Assembly: GCA_964422415.1 (NCBI GenBank)
Contig: CAYRBI010000232.1
Span: 1 to 6,651, forward strand
Direction: 5' to 3'
Length of the DNA: 6,651 nucleotides
Source of the DNA: OLB16 sp964422415
GTDB lineage: Bacteria; Hinthialibacterota; Hinthialibacteria; OLB16
Below, one piece after another: positions 1 through 6,561 of the stretch; position 1 is the stretch's first letter, and each line of letters begins with the position of its first letter. Position numbers and translations under genes: made by a program. The notes beneath the pieces were generated by a model. The model was not told the DNA's origin, made no database searches, and saw only the letters and a program-made list of their open reading frames with translations.

Positions 1-14
1 GAGTGTTTGGAGTT

Positions 15-33
15 CACACTTTAGTGTGCTTTT
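15..33 (+). terminator. Short hairpin with T-run, possible weak terminator of an upstream gene
   Basis: CACACT (15-20) and AGTGTG (23-28) are perfect inverted repeats separated by TT. In RNA this would be a stem of about 5 bp with a 4-nt loop, followed by C and four T (30-33). The stem is short and not GC-rich, so intrinsic termination would be weak. It could equally be part of an intergenic repeat. The upstream gene, if any, lies outside the window. Confidence 0.3.
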
Positions 34-35
34 CT

Positions 36-58
36 CCCTCCCCCCTGGCGGGGGAGGG
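36..58. repeat. GC-rich palindrome (REP-like)
   Basis: The left arm CCCTCCCCC (36-44) and right arm GGGGGAGGG (50-58) are perfect 9-bp inverted repeats around the loop CTGGC (45-49). The pattern of a C-rich arm, a short loop and a G-rich arm followed by more G-rich sequence resembles the extragenic palindromic repeats scattered through many bacterial genomes. Assigning it to such a family is an inference from appearance, because only one copy is visible here. No T-run follows, so it is not a standard terminator in the + direction. Confidence 0.55.
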
Positions 59-73
59 TGGGGGTGGGGGGGG
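50..73 (+). other. G-quadruplex-forming tract
   Basis: The + strand reads G5-A-G3-T-G5-T-G8, four G-runs joined by single-nucleotide loops. This fits the standard G-quadruplex pattern, and short loops favour a stable parallel fold. It shares its first nine bases with the right arm of the palindrome at 36-58, so the hairpin and the quadruplex would exclude each other. It lies about 50 nt upstream of the first start codon, on the coding strand and probably in or near the 5' leader. Any regulatory effect is inferred. Confidence 0.6.
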
Positions 74-113
74 TGAGATACCACCCAATACAGATAAACT
101 TGGGAATCATTCC

Positions 114-119
114 AGGAGG
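114..119 (+). promoter_or_regulatory. Ribosome binding site for the gene at 125
   Basis: AGGAGG lies 5 nt before the ATG at 125. It is a strong Shine-Dalgarno match and fixes that start. An 11-bp dyad, GGAAT-C-ATTCC (103-113), ends immediately upstream of it. Confidence 0.85.
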
Positions 120-124
120 GATTC

Positions 125-991
125 ATGAAGATTGGTTTGAGCACCTATAGCCTTTACAGCGCGATCAAGAATGGAGAGATGACTGTTGTAGATACCATTC
201 CATGGGTCAAGGACAACGGGGGCGAGCATATCGAGATTTCAGCGGTCGGCTTCGACCTAGCCGAGGATCCCGCTCTCGCGGATGCCATTATGAAGAAGGC
301 AGCGGAGGTGGGTCTGGAGATGTCCAGCTACACTGTGTCGGCTCAGTTTATCCAGGACTCACAAGAGGCCTATGAAACCGAGATCAAGCGAGTAATGACC
401 CATGTGGATATCGCCAAGAAACTGGGCATTACACGGATGCGTCACGATGCCGGTTTCCGCCCCATTCCGGAAACATCGGTGAAGCAGTTTGAAGAAGACC
501 TTCCAAGGTTGGTCGAGGCTTGCCGCCGTGTGGCTGATTATGCTGCCTCCTTGGGTATCACCACCAGCGTGGAAAATCATGGCTTCCATGTCCAGAACAG
601 CGAACGTGTGTCCCGTCTCATCCTTGGCGTGGACCGCCCGAACTACCGTTGGACTGTCGATATCGGCAATTTCCTGTGCGTGGATGAGGATCCCGTCTCA
701 GCGGTACGCAAGGCGATGCCATTGGCCTCGATGGTTCACTTCAAGGACTTCTACATCCGTCCCTCGCACATGAACCCCGGCGAGGGATGGTTCGACACCG
801 CGGGTGGCAATCACCTGCGTGGTGCCATCGTCGGACATGGCAACATCGATATTCCGGGTGTCCTCAAGGTGGTCATAGCCTCGGGTTATGATGGTTACCT
901 CTCAGTGGAATTTGAGGGGATGGAAGATTGCCGCATGGGTTCACGCCTGGGAATGGAAACGCTGCACAAGCTCCTGGCGGAGTGTTCTTGA
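125..991 (+). CDS. Sugar phosphate isomerase/epimerase family protein (xylose isomerase-like TIM barrel)
   Basis: This 288-residue cytoplasmic protein matches the AP-endonuclease-2/xylose-isomerase-like TIM-barrel superfamily, in which related enzymes isomerise or epimerise sugars and sugar derivatives at a divalent-metal site. The expected ligand set appears in order: E150 in SVENHG, D179 in VDIGNF, H205 in VHFKD and E262 in SVEFEG. The late GHGNID motif (237-242) is also typical. The opening KIGLSTYSL is the usual first barrel strand. There is no signal peptide or membrane segment, and the length is normal for the family. The ATG at 125 is supported by AGGAGG 5 nt upstream. The stop directly abuts the GTG of the response regulator gene, suggesting translational coupling. 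The substrate cannot be read from sequence; hydroxypyruvate isomerase-, inosose- or tagatose-epimerase-like activities are all possible. Confidence 0.9.
   Translation: MKIGLSTYSLYSAIKNGEMTVVDTIPWVKDNGGEHIEISAVGFDLAEDPALADAIMKKAAEVGLEMSSYTVSAQFIQDSQEAYETEIKRVMTHVDIAKKLGITRMRHDAGFRPIPETSVKQFEEDLPRLVEACRRVADYAASLGITTSVENHGFHVQNSERVSRLILGVDRPNYRWTVDIGNFLCVDEDPVSAVRKAMPLASMVHFKDFYIRPSHMNPGEGWFDTAGGNHLRGAIVGHGNIDIPGVLKVVIASGYDGYLSVEFEGMEDCRMGSRLGMETLHKLLAECS
979..982 (+). promoter_or_regulatory. Ribosome binding site for the GTG start at 992
   Basis: GGAG lies 9 nt before the GTG at 992, inside the 3' end of the preceding gene. The in-frame codon just before the GTG is the TGA of that gene, so no start further upstream is possible in this frame. 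That makes GTG 992 the first possible start and a good candidate for termination-reinitiation coupling. Confidence 0.65.
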
Positions 992-2371
992 GTGCCGAAT
1001 CAACCCGTCACGGAAATCCTGCTGGTTGAGGATGATCCACGCTTCGCCCAACGGATGAAGAGGAATCTGGAAAGCGAGGGGTTCCAAGTCGAGTGGGTGG
1101 AACGGGGTGACCTGGCGGTCAGCCGTATCCAGGCGAAGTCTTTTCACCTCCTGTTAACCGATATCAAAATGCCGGGTATGAGCGGGCTGGAATTACTCGA
1201 AAGGGTGAAGTCCAGCCCCGCTCTCGATCCCGAGTTGCCGGTGGTCATGTTGACCTCGATTGATGCGGTGGAGACCGCGGTTCAATCGATGCGCCTGGGG
1301 GCCTCGGATTACATCAAGAAGGACGCCGAGCGCGATGAGGTGCTGCAACGCCTATTGAAGGTGTTGGGCGAGGCGCGGGTCCGCCGTGAGAATACGGAAC
1401 TGCGGGCACGTATCTCCGCCGAGGTGGAGACCGGTGGGCTGGTCGCGCTCAGCCCGGCCATGACCGTACTCTATGCCGAAATCCGTGACCTCTCCCCCAC
1501 TCCCGCCACTCTTCTAATCCAGGGTGAGACCGGTGTGGGTAAGGAAGTGGTGGCGCGTGAAATCCACCGCCTGTCGGGACGCCGTCCGGACCAGTGGACC
1601 GCCATCAACTGCGCCGCGCTCCCGGAGGATGACAAATTTCAATCCGAACTCTTTGGCCATGAGCGTGGCGCTTTTACTGGCGCCACCGAACGCAAGCGCG
1701 GCATGTTTGAACAGGCCGAGGATGGCACCTTGTTCCTCGATGAGGTGGGTGAGCTCTCACTCGACTCCCAATCCAAATTACTGCGCGTTCTTGAAACTGG
1801 TGAGTTCAACCGGATGGGGGGAACTCAACCCCTACGCCTACGGGCGCGCATTCTGTTAGCGACCAACAAGGATTTACGCAAAGAGGTCCAGGAAGGGCGT
1901 TTCCGTTTGGATCTCTTTTATCGTATCAGCAATATCCCGGTCACCATCCCCCCCTTGAAGCAACGGGTCGAGGATATCGAGCCCCTTTGCCATATCCTGA
2001 TGCAGGACTTCGCACGGCGGTATGGACGTCAGCCACGCGATTTTTCAGTTGAGGCCTTGGAACGTCTCAAAGCCTACCACTGGCCCGGGAATGTGCGTGA
2101 ACTCAGAAATGTAGTCGAAGGATTGTTGATCCGTGGGCGGACTGGGGAGGTATTGGCGGAAGAGCTACGCTTGGAGGGACCCTCGGTACAGATAGAAGGA
2201 CCCGGGTTACACTTGCCCGAGGAGGGTATTTCACTGGAGGATGTCGAACGGTTGATGGTAGAGCAAGCCCTGGAGCGGACTGGTTATAACCAGAGCGCGG
2301 CGGCACGCTTGCTCCAGATCAGCCCAGACCGGTTGGCGGCACGGGTGAAAAAATTCGGGTTGGGAAGATAA
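992..2371 (+). CDS. NtrC-family sigma-54-dependent response regulator
   Basis: This 459-residue cytoplasmic two-component regulator activates sigma-54 RNA polymerase. The receiver domain (about 8-125) has an acidic pocket at E13/D14, phosphoacceptor D57, switch T88 and conserved lysine K110; the usual proline after that lysine is D111. The AAA+ domain (about 150-390) has Walker A GETGVGKE (178-185), the sigma-54 contact loop GAFTGA (226-231), Walker B GTLFLDE (245-251), candidate arginine fingers R305 and R311, and the WPGNVREL sensor-II motif. A Fis-type helix-turn-helix (about 420-457) contains NQSAAARLLQIS. All key residues are intact and the length is normal, so it should be a phosphorylation-controlled ATPase activator. 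No partner kinase is in the window, and I find no good -24/-12 promoter, so its targets are probably elsewhere. The adjacent isomerase gene hints at a sugar-related signal, which is inference. Confidence 0.96.
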   Translation: MPNQPVTEILLVEDDPRFAQRMKRNLESEGFQVEWVERGDLAVSRIQAKSFHLLLTDIKMPGMSGLELLERVKSSPALDPELPVVMLTSIDAVETAVQSMRLGASDYIKKDAERDEVLQRLLKVLGEARVRRENTELRARISAEVETGGLVALSPAMTVLYAEIRDLSPTPATLLIQGETGVGKEVVAREIHRLSGRRPDQWTAINCAALPEDDKFQSELFGHERGAFTGATERKRGMFEQAEDGTLFLDEVGELSLDSQSKLLRVLETGEFNRMGGTQPLRLRARILLATNKDLRKEVQEGRFRLDLFYRISNIPVTIPPLKQRVEDIEPLCHILMQDFARRYGRQPRDFSVEALERLKAYHWPGNVRELRNVVEGLLIRGRTGEVLAEELRLEGPSVQIEGPGLHLPEEGISLEDVERLMVEQALERTGYNQSAAARLLQISPDRLAARVKKFGLGR

Positions 2372-2412
2372 GGAGTGGTGCAGATCTACAAACTATTCAG
2401 TCATAATGGATC

Positions 2413-2426
2413 GCATTCACGAATGC
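2413..2426. repeat. Short perfect dyad in the gap before the large secreted-protein gene
   Basis: GCATTC (2413-2418) and GAATGC (2421-2426) are perfect inverted repeats separated by AC. The dyad lies 44 nt before the preferred ATG at 2471. It has no T-run, so it is not a terminator. It could be an operator half-site pair or chance; nothing else in the window repeats it. Confidence 0.3.
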
Positions 2427-2458
2427 ATGACTTGTCCTATCTGCAAACACCATCCATT

Positions 2459-2463
2459 GGGAG
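2459..2463 (+). promoter_or_regulatory. Ribosome binding site that decides the start at 2471
   Basis: GGGAG lies 7 nt before the ATG at 2471. The frame is open back to a GTG at 2375, but that GTG has only a GGA directly against it, too close to serve as a Shine-Dalgarno. Translation from 2471 begins with a classic signal peptide, whereas the 32 upstream codons would bury it. Both points favour 2471. Confidence 0.7.
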
Positions 2464-2470
2464 ATTGAAA

Positions 2471-5314
2471 ATGAATTTCTGTGTAAAGGCATCGACAATC
2501 CTGGTTCTCTTCTTACTGGTCTTTGGTCCGGGATCAACCACATTGTCATTGGCAATGGGAACTACTTATTACGTGAGCCAATCCGAAGGTGATGATAATT
2601 ATGACGGGCGAGCGGGAAGCCAGGATGCCACACATGGTCCATGGAAGACATTGTCGAAGGCTTCATCAATATGCTACCAACCCGGCGATCAATTACTTTT
2701 GAAATGCGGTGACCAGTGGAATGAAACACTCTTGTTGCGGGGGAATGGTACCGCTGAGAATCCCATCAAAGTGTCGTCGTATGGTACGGGAGAACGGCCC
2801 TCGATCCAAAGAACAAGGGGCAACTCCACGACCTGTATTCTCATTGATAAAGGCTGGGGGTACTGCTTCAGCGATCTGGAACTGGGATTCGCGCAAAATG
2901 CCATCCGGGTGATGTTGGACTCACGGGTTAACCCCACGCCCGGTTATCTCATGATCGAGAATTGCTTTTTCCATGATACCTCCAATCCAACTTATCCAGA
3001 TTTGGCCAATGGTCAGGGGTATGCTCATAACGACCAGCGGTACATGGGATGGGCTATCTTTCTTGATGGCTTGGACTCACCGGAGCAGGTCCGGTTAACT
3101 CACCTGACCGTACACAATTGTTTCGCTGTGTGGACACAAGGCCTTTTTATTCCATTAGGTCCAGTCTTTCTAGAAAATGTTTCTTTCGATGGCAACACCA
3201 GTGTTCATTGTAGTTACAACGGTGTTTATCAATCCGGATGTAAAAAATATGACATCCTCAACTCGGTGTTTGTGTATGGTTATCCATGGGAATACCATCC
3301 CTATGGAGCCACTCAGGTTATCGCTGGAGGCGTTATCGGAGATGCCACCATCCGCAACGAAGTGAAGGATAATGAATTTGGCTGGGCTGGTGATTACCCA
3401 GGATGCCCTGATGGCTGTGCCTACGATTTCGAGACTCCCACTGGTGGAGTCACATTCCAGAATAACTTTATCCACGATACTTTTGGTGAAGCTATCCTTT
3501 TCATGGGGGGATGCAAACACAACGACCTCATGTTTGATGGTAATATCTTCCGGAACAATGTGCGCTTCAGTCCGCGTTGGGATGTCGAGGTGAATGTATC
3601 TCCGGACAATACCGGCAATGGGACCTTCAGCAACAATACTTTTTCTCCCCGTCAAGGTAAACGGGTCTTCAACAGCAAACCCTCTTGTTATCAATTCATC
3701 AATAATGACGAAAATTGCACGCGCCCACTTGTGGAGATGCCGCTAGTCACTGGCATCACATATGGTGCCGGTCAACGCACCTATACACTCTCCAGCAAGA
3801 CTCCCAATTCCACGATTCATTACACCTTGGATGGGAGCCTGCCCACCTTGGACAGCACGGCCTATTCCGGACCAATCACAGTCAACCGTTCCGGTGTGTT
3901 GAATGCCAAGGCTTTCCAAACGGATTATTACCCCAGTTCTGTCAATTCTCTGTTGGTGGATCTGTATGAACCACACGAGCCAAAGCCTTCAGCCTGGTGG
4001 AAATTGGATGAAGATTCGGGCCATACAGTTGCAGACTCAGCTGGCGGCAATTCCGGTATCCTCAAGGGAGGGACCTGGACCAAGGGCCTGTTGAATCATG
4101 GGCTTGAATTCAATGGCCTCAACAGCGAGGTGGTTATCACTCCGGATCATCTAACGAAGATCTCAGATACCTTTACCATTGCTTTTTGGACTATTCCGGC
4201 AGCCACCACGGCCCTCGGCAACGAGGCCAATCGTGGAATGGGTTCCATGATTTACGCCTGGTGGAAACTGGATGAATCATCAGGCACGACGATATCGGAT
4301 ACAGCCGGAGGGCCTTTTGCCTTGCTCAAGGGATGCACCTGGACCGAGGGAAAAAAGAACACGGCCCTGCAATTCAATGGAACAAGCGACTCAGTTGCAT
4401 TGATGAATAATAGCCTCAGCCTCGTATCGGATACCTTTACCGTCTCGTTTTGGGCAAATCCCGAGACCACACGTGCTATCACGCCCGCAACCGATTCAGG
4501 AACACAGGGAGTCTCTGGGCAATGTTATGCGCTTGCGGCCAACCAATACGGCGCCATCACCGACGAGGCGGGATTGGGTGTCTCGGTTGGTACCAATGGA
4601 ATCAGTGTGTTCGAACTAGCTGATAATTATTTTCCATCGCTGCTGGTTGCTGACTGGCCACTAACGGGATGGCATCTGATCACCTTGGTCTACCATGATA
4701 AACAGCCCAACGTGTATATCGATGGAGTGTTCGTAAAAACTGGTTTGAGGAGTTCCAAGAAGGTTCATCCCTCCTTCAATCTGGGTGGCTCCAACTATGG
4801 TTGGTATCAAGGCAAACTCGATGACATCCGTGTTTACCCCCGTGCCTTGGAGAACACGGAAATCCAACAACTGGCAACAGAAGGGCAAGAAGCCTTGGTC
4901 GCATGGACCTTGCCGGAAAATGGGAACGACGCAGCGTCACGAAATGCCCTCTGCCCCATTAGCCGGGGAGGTGGTGCTGACTCTACTCACGCGGGGGTTG
5001 GTGTTTCGGTGGGGACTAACGGGATCAGTGTGATTGAATCTTCGGATGACTACCTGCCCTCTCTGCTGGTGGATAATTGCTCGTTATCCGGCTGGAACCA
5101 CATCACGGTGGTCTACAAAGACCAGCAACCCACCCTTTACCTAAATGGAGTCTATGAGAAAGCTGGTTTTAAAAGCATGAAAACGGTGCACCCTGTCTTT
5201 AACCTGGGGGGATCGAGTGCAGGCTGGTATGCTGGAAAACTGGATGATATCCGTGTGTATAACCGGGTTTTAGGGGATGCGGAGATTCAAACCTTGGCAA
5301 GTGAGGGGAAGTAA
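2471..5314 (+). CDS. Secreted beta-helix / chitobiase-C-terminal-like / LamG multidomain protein
   Basis: This is a 947-residue exported protein, numbered from the ATG at 2471. A signal peptide (1-28) has a hydrophobic core and a likely SLA cleavage site. Residues about 31-420 form a right-handed parallel beta-helix of the pectate-lyase-like type: it opens with TYYVSQSEGDD, continues with PWKTLSKAS and QPGDQLLLKCGDQW, then shows repeated short NN-F/I-NN turns. Residues about 425-497 resemble the chitobiase/beta-hexosaminidase C-terminal module (STIHYTLDGSLPT). From 507 on there are two LamG jellyrolls' worth of sequence arranged half-full-half. There is no C-terminal sorting signal, anchor or dockerin, so it is probably released or held non-covalently. 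Such proteins usually bind or cleave polysaccharides, but I cannot identify catalytic residues. Base composition looks visibly more AT-rich than the two upstream genes. A 32-codon-longer form from GTG 2375 is less likely. Confidence 0.9.
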   Translation: MNFCVKASTILVLFLLVFGPGSTTLSLAMGTTYYVSQSEGDDNYDGRAGSQDATHGPWKTLSKASSICYQPGDQLLLKCGDQWNETLLLRGNGTAENPIKVSSYGTGERPSIQRTRGNSTTCILIDKGWGYCFSDLELGFAQNAIRVMLDSRVNPTPGYLMIENCFFHDTSNPTYPDLANGQGYAHNDQRYMGWAIFLDGLDSPEQVRLTHLTVHNCFAVWTQGLFIPLGPVFLENVSFDGNTSVHCSYNGVYQSGCKKYDILNSVFVYGYPWEYHPYGATQVIAGGVIGDATIRNEVKDNEFGWAGDYPGCPDGCAYDFETPTGGVTFQNNFIHDTFGEAILFMGGCKHNDLMFDGNIFRNNVRFSPRWDVEVNVSPDNTGNGTFSNNTFSPRQGKRVFNSKPSCYQFINNDENCTRPLVEMPLVTGITYGAGQRTYTLSSKTPNSTIHYTLDGSLPTLDSTAYSGPITVNRSGVLNAKAFQTDYYPSSVNSLLVDLYEPHEPKPSAWWKLDEDSGHTVADSAGGNSGILKGGTWTKGLLNHGLEFNGLNSEVVITPDHLTKISDTFTIAFWTIPAATTALGNEANRGMGSMIYAWWKLDESSGTTISDTAGGPFALLKGCTWTEGKKNTALQFNGTSDSVALMNNSLSLVSDTFTVSFWANPETTRAITPATDSGTQGVSGQCYALAANQYGAITDEAGLGVSVGTNGISVFELADNYFPSLLVADWPLTGWHLITLVYHDKQPNVYIDGVFVKTGLRSSKKVHPSFNLGGSNYGWYQGKLDDIRVYPRALENTEIQQLATEGQEALVAWTLPENGNDAASRNALCPISRGGGADSTHAGVGVSVGTNGISVIESSDDYLPSLLVDNCSLSGWNHITVVYKDQQPTLYLNGVYEKAGFKSMKTVHPVFNLGGSSAGWYAGKLDDIRVYNRVLGDAEIQTLASEGK
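3989..4249 (+). repeat. LamG N-terminal half (copy A)
   Basis: Residues 507-593 of the large protein run from SAWWKLDE to RGMGSM. They align without gaps over their first 70 residues to the start of the complete LamG copy at 4253 (36 of 70 identical by hand count). The domain then breaks off at a loop, and the next full copy begins two residues later. Confidence 0.75.
4253..4888 (+). repeat. Complete LamG jellyroll domain (copy B)
   Basis: Residues 595-806 (212 residues) run from YAWWKLDE through SVGTNGISV and the GWYQGKLDDIRVY motif to LATEGQ. This is a normal length for a bacterial LamG/concanavalin-like jellyroll, a fold that commonly binds carbohydrate. Confidence 0.85.
4889..5311 (+). 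repeat. LamG C-terminal half (copy C) with linker
   Basis: Residues 807-947 comprise a 17-residue segment starting EALVAWTLPE and then a C-terminal LamG half. The last 105 residues align without gaps to the end of copy B, 66 of 105 identical by hand count, including SVGTNGISV and GKLDDIRVY. The N-terminal half of a LamG domain is missing immediately before it. Confidence 0.75.
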
Positions 5315-5349
5315 TACTGGCATTTAAAAACACACCACTGTTCATTAAA

Positions 5350-5357
5350 TAAGGAGG
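5350..5357 (+). promoter_or_regulatory. Strong ribosome binding site for the gene at 5368
   Basis: TAAGGAGG is a full eight-base match to the Shine-Dalgarno consensus, 10 nt before the ATG at 5368. It predicts efficient independent initiation of the leucine-rich-repeat protein even if it shares a transcript with the upstream gene. The rest of the 53-nt gap (5315-5367) shows no terminator hairpin. Confidence 0.85.
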
Positions 5358-5367
5358 ACCACCTACC

Positions 5368-6561
5368 ATGCCATTCATCCTCACCATAACACGAGTCCTT
5401 CTTGCTTGTGTTCTCCTATTTGGTCTCCCTTGTGTTTTGGCGAAGGCGGGAATCCCCTACACCTTTCCCGATCCCGGTCTCCAAGCCGCCGTGGCGGATG
5501 CCATCGGCAAGACGACCACGGAACTGACACTCGAAGACCTGTCTTCCCCCTTCTTCACCCTTCTGCCCGGAGAGAGCAGAAAGATCCGTAATCTGGAGGG
5601 GATTGAGAAATGTACCTCATTGATTGAAGTGGTCTTGTCTGATAATGAGATCGAGGACCTACGGCCAATCTCGAAGATGACCTGGCTGCGGTCACTCTCT
5701 ATCGACAAGAACCAGATTAGAGACCTGACTCCGTTATCCAGCCTGGTTCAACTGGAGGATCTCTGGCTCTTCCGGAATGAGATCTCTGATCTAAGCCCGG
5801 TCAAGTCAATCAGTGGCCTGAAAGCTTTGGATGTGGGAGCCAACCAGATTATGGACCTGGAACCAGTCAAGGAGTTATATGGCCTTGTGCATTTATGGGT
5901 TGCTGAAAACCAGATCCGGGATGTATCCCCGCTGACTGCCCTTCCATATCTGGAAACAATCGACCTGGCAAATAACAAGATTTCTGACTTCCATCCATTT
6001 TTCTGGGATGGAGTTTTCCCCAGATGTACCAAGATTGATGTCGATAATAATCCGGTTTGTGTGGATGATTGGCTCTGGGGAAATAGATCATTCGAAGAAC
6101 GGGGGATCATCCGAACAATAGACCATTGGGAACGGCTGCTGGATCCAATTCATTTTCCCCCCTCGGTTCCAGGCTTCCGAGATACTTGGAAATTTTCCCC
6201 CGAAACAGATACAGGCTTTGTCTTCAGCGTTTCGAGTGAAGCCTCCGTAGACATTGTCTGGGGAGACTCTGGCTACGGTCTTGGGTTGGAAGGATGCAAA
6301 ATCAGGATGGCACGCCCCATCGTAGAATATCCTATGTCAGCCAAGGAACTCGACCACCGTTTCATCACCCCCCAGTTCAAATCTTCAGGAGTACCGGATT
6401 GGCCTCGCGCGTGGAAATACTTTCATCTTGGTGGGGAACACTACTTCTCCAAACGGTTGGCCCAGAGAATTAACTTCTCCTTACAGGAGCAAGCTGTCGT
6501 AGGAATCTCAGTCAAGTTTACATTTCTTTATGAGACGCAATACCTGGGAGAAAGAGAATAA
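5368..6561 (+). CDS. Secreted leucine-rich-repeat protein (internalin/SDS22-like repeats)
   Basis: This 397-residue exported protein begins with a signal peptide (1-27): basic R9, a hydrophobic core and a likely cleavage after AKA. An N-terminal cap (about 30-72) has the FPDPGLQAAVADAIGK pattern common before bacterial leucine-rich repeats. Six repeats follow with exactly 22-residue spacing: the consensus asparagines of N-x-I are N93, N115, N137, N159, N181 and N203. Each is followed by D-L/V-x-P-L/V, the internalin/SDS22 class. Residues about 229-397 match no domain I recognise; they hold a possible beta-sandwich with SVDIVWGDSG (293-302). No LPXTG, GW module or other anchor is visible, and the LLAC at 11-14 is too near the N-terminus for a lipobox. 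Leucine-rich repeats of this class bind proteins; the ligand is unknown. It follows another exported protein gene by 53 nt, so shared expression is likely. Confidence 0.92.
   Translation: MPFILTITRVLLACVLLFGLPCVLAKAGIPYTFPDPGLQAAVADAIGKTTTELTLEDLSSPFFTLLPGESRKIRNLEGIEKCTSLIEVVLSDNEIEDLRPISKMTWLRSLSIDKNQIRDLTPLSSLVQLEDLWLFRNEISDLSPVKSISGLKALDVGANQIMDLEPVKELYGLVHLWVAENQIRDVSPLTALPYLETIDLANNKISDFHPFFWDGVFPRCTKIDVDNNPVCVDDWLWGNRSFEERGIIRTIDHWERLLDPIHFPPSVPGFRDTWKFSPETDTGFVFSVSSEASVDIVWGDSGYGLGLEGCKIRMARPIVEYPMSAKELDHRFITPQFKSSGVPDWPRAWKYFHLGGEHYFSKRLAQRINFSLQEQAVVGISVKFTFLYETQYLGERE
5584..6006 (+). repeat. Leucine-rich repeat block, about six 22-residue units
   Basis: Residues about 73-213 of the protein carry repeats on a strict 66-nt period with no indels between N93 and N203. 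A degenerate further unit may follow around DVDNN (224-228), where the spacing stretches to about 25. At the DNA level the units are clearly diverged, so this is not a recent expansion. Confidence 0.9.

Noticed and set aside
2402..2407. CATAAT as a sigma-70 -10 box before the large secreted-protein gene
   Set aside because: There is no acceptable -35 hexamer at the right distance; a lone near-match is not enough.
3170..3694. A 174-codon open frame on the minus strand opposite the beta-helix
   Set aside because: It lies wholly inside a well-supported + strand gene and its translation shows no recognisable domain pattern, so it is a shadow frame.
5318..5333. TGGCA resembling the -24 element of a sigma-54 promoter between the last two genes
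   Set aside because: The required GC at -12 is absent (CA at 5331-5332), so only half the promoter is present. Other GG dinucleotides in the gaps at 1-124 and 2372-2470 fail the same test.
5401..5412. LLAC near the N-terminus of the leucine-rich-repeat protein as a lipoprotein signal
   Set aside because: The cysteine is at residue 14 with the hydrophobic core continuing after it, and the -2 residue is unfavourable. An ordinary cleavage after AKA (residue 27) fits better.
5748..6110. A 120-codon open frame on the minus strand opposite the leucine-rich repeats
   Set aside because: It mirrors the 66-nt repeat period of the real gene, which keeps the opposite frame open. The product is serine/arginine-rich with no domain.
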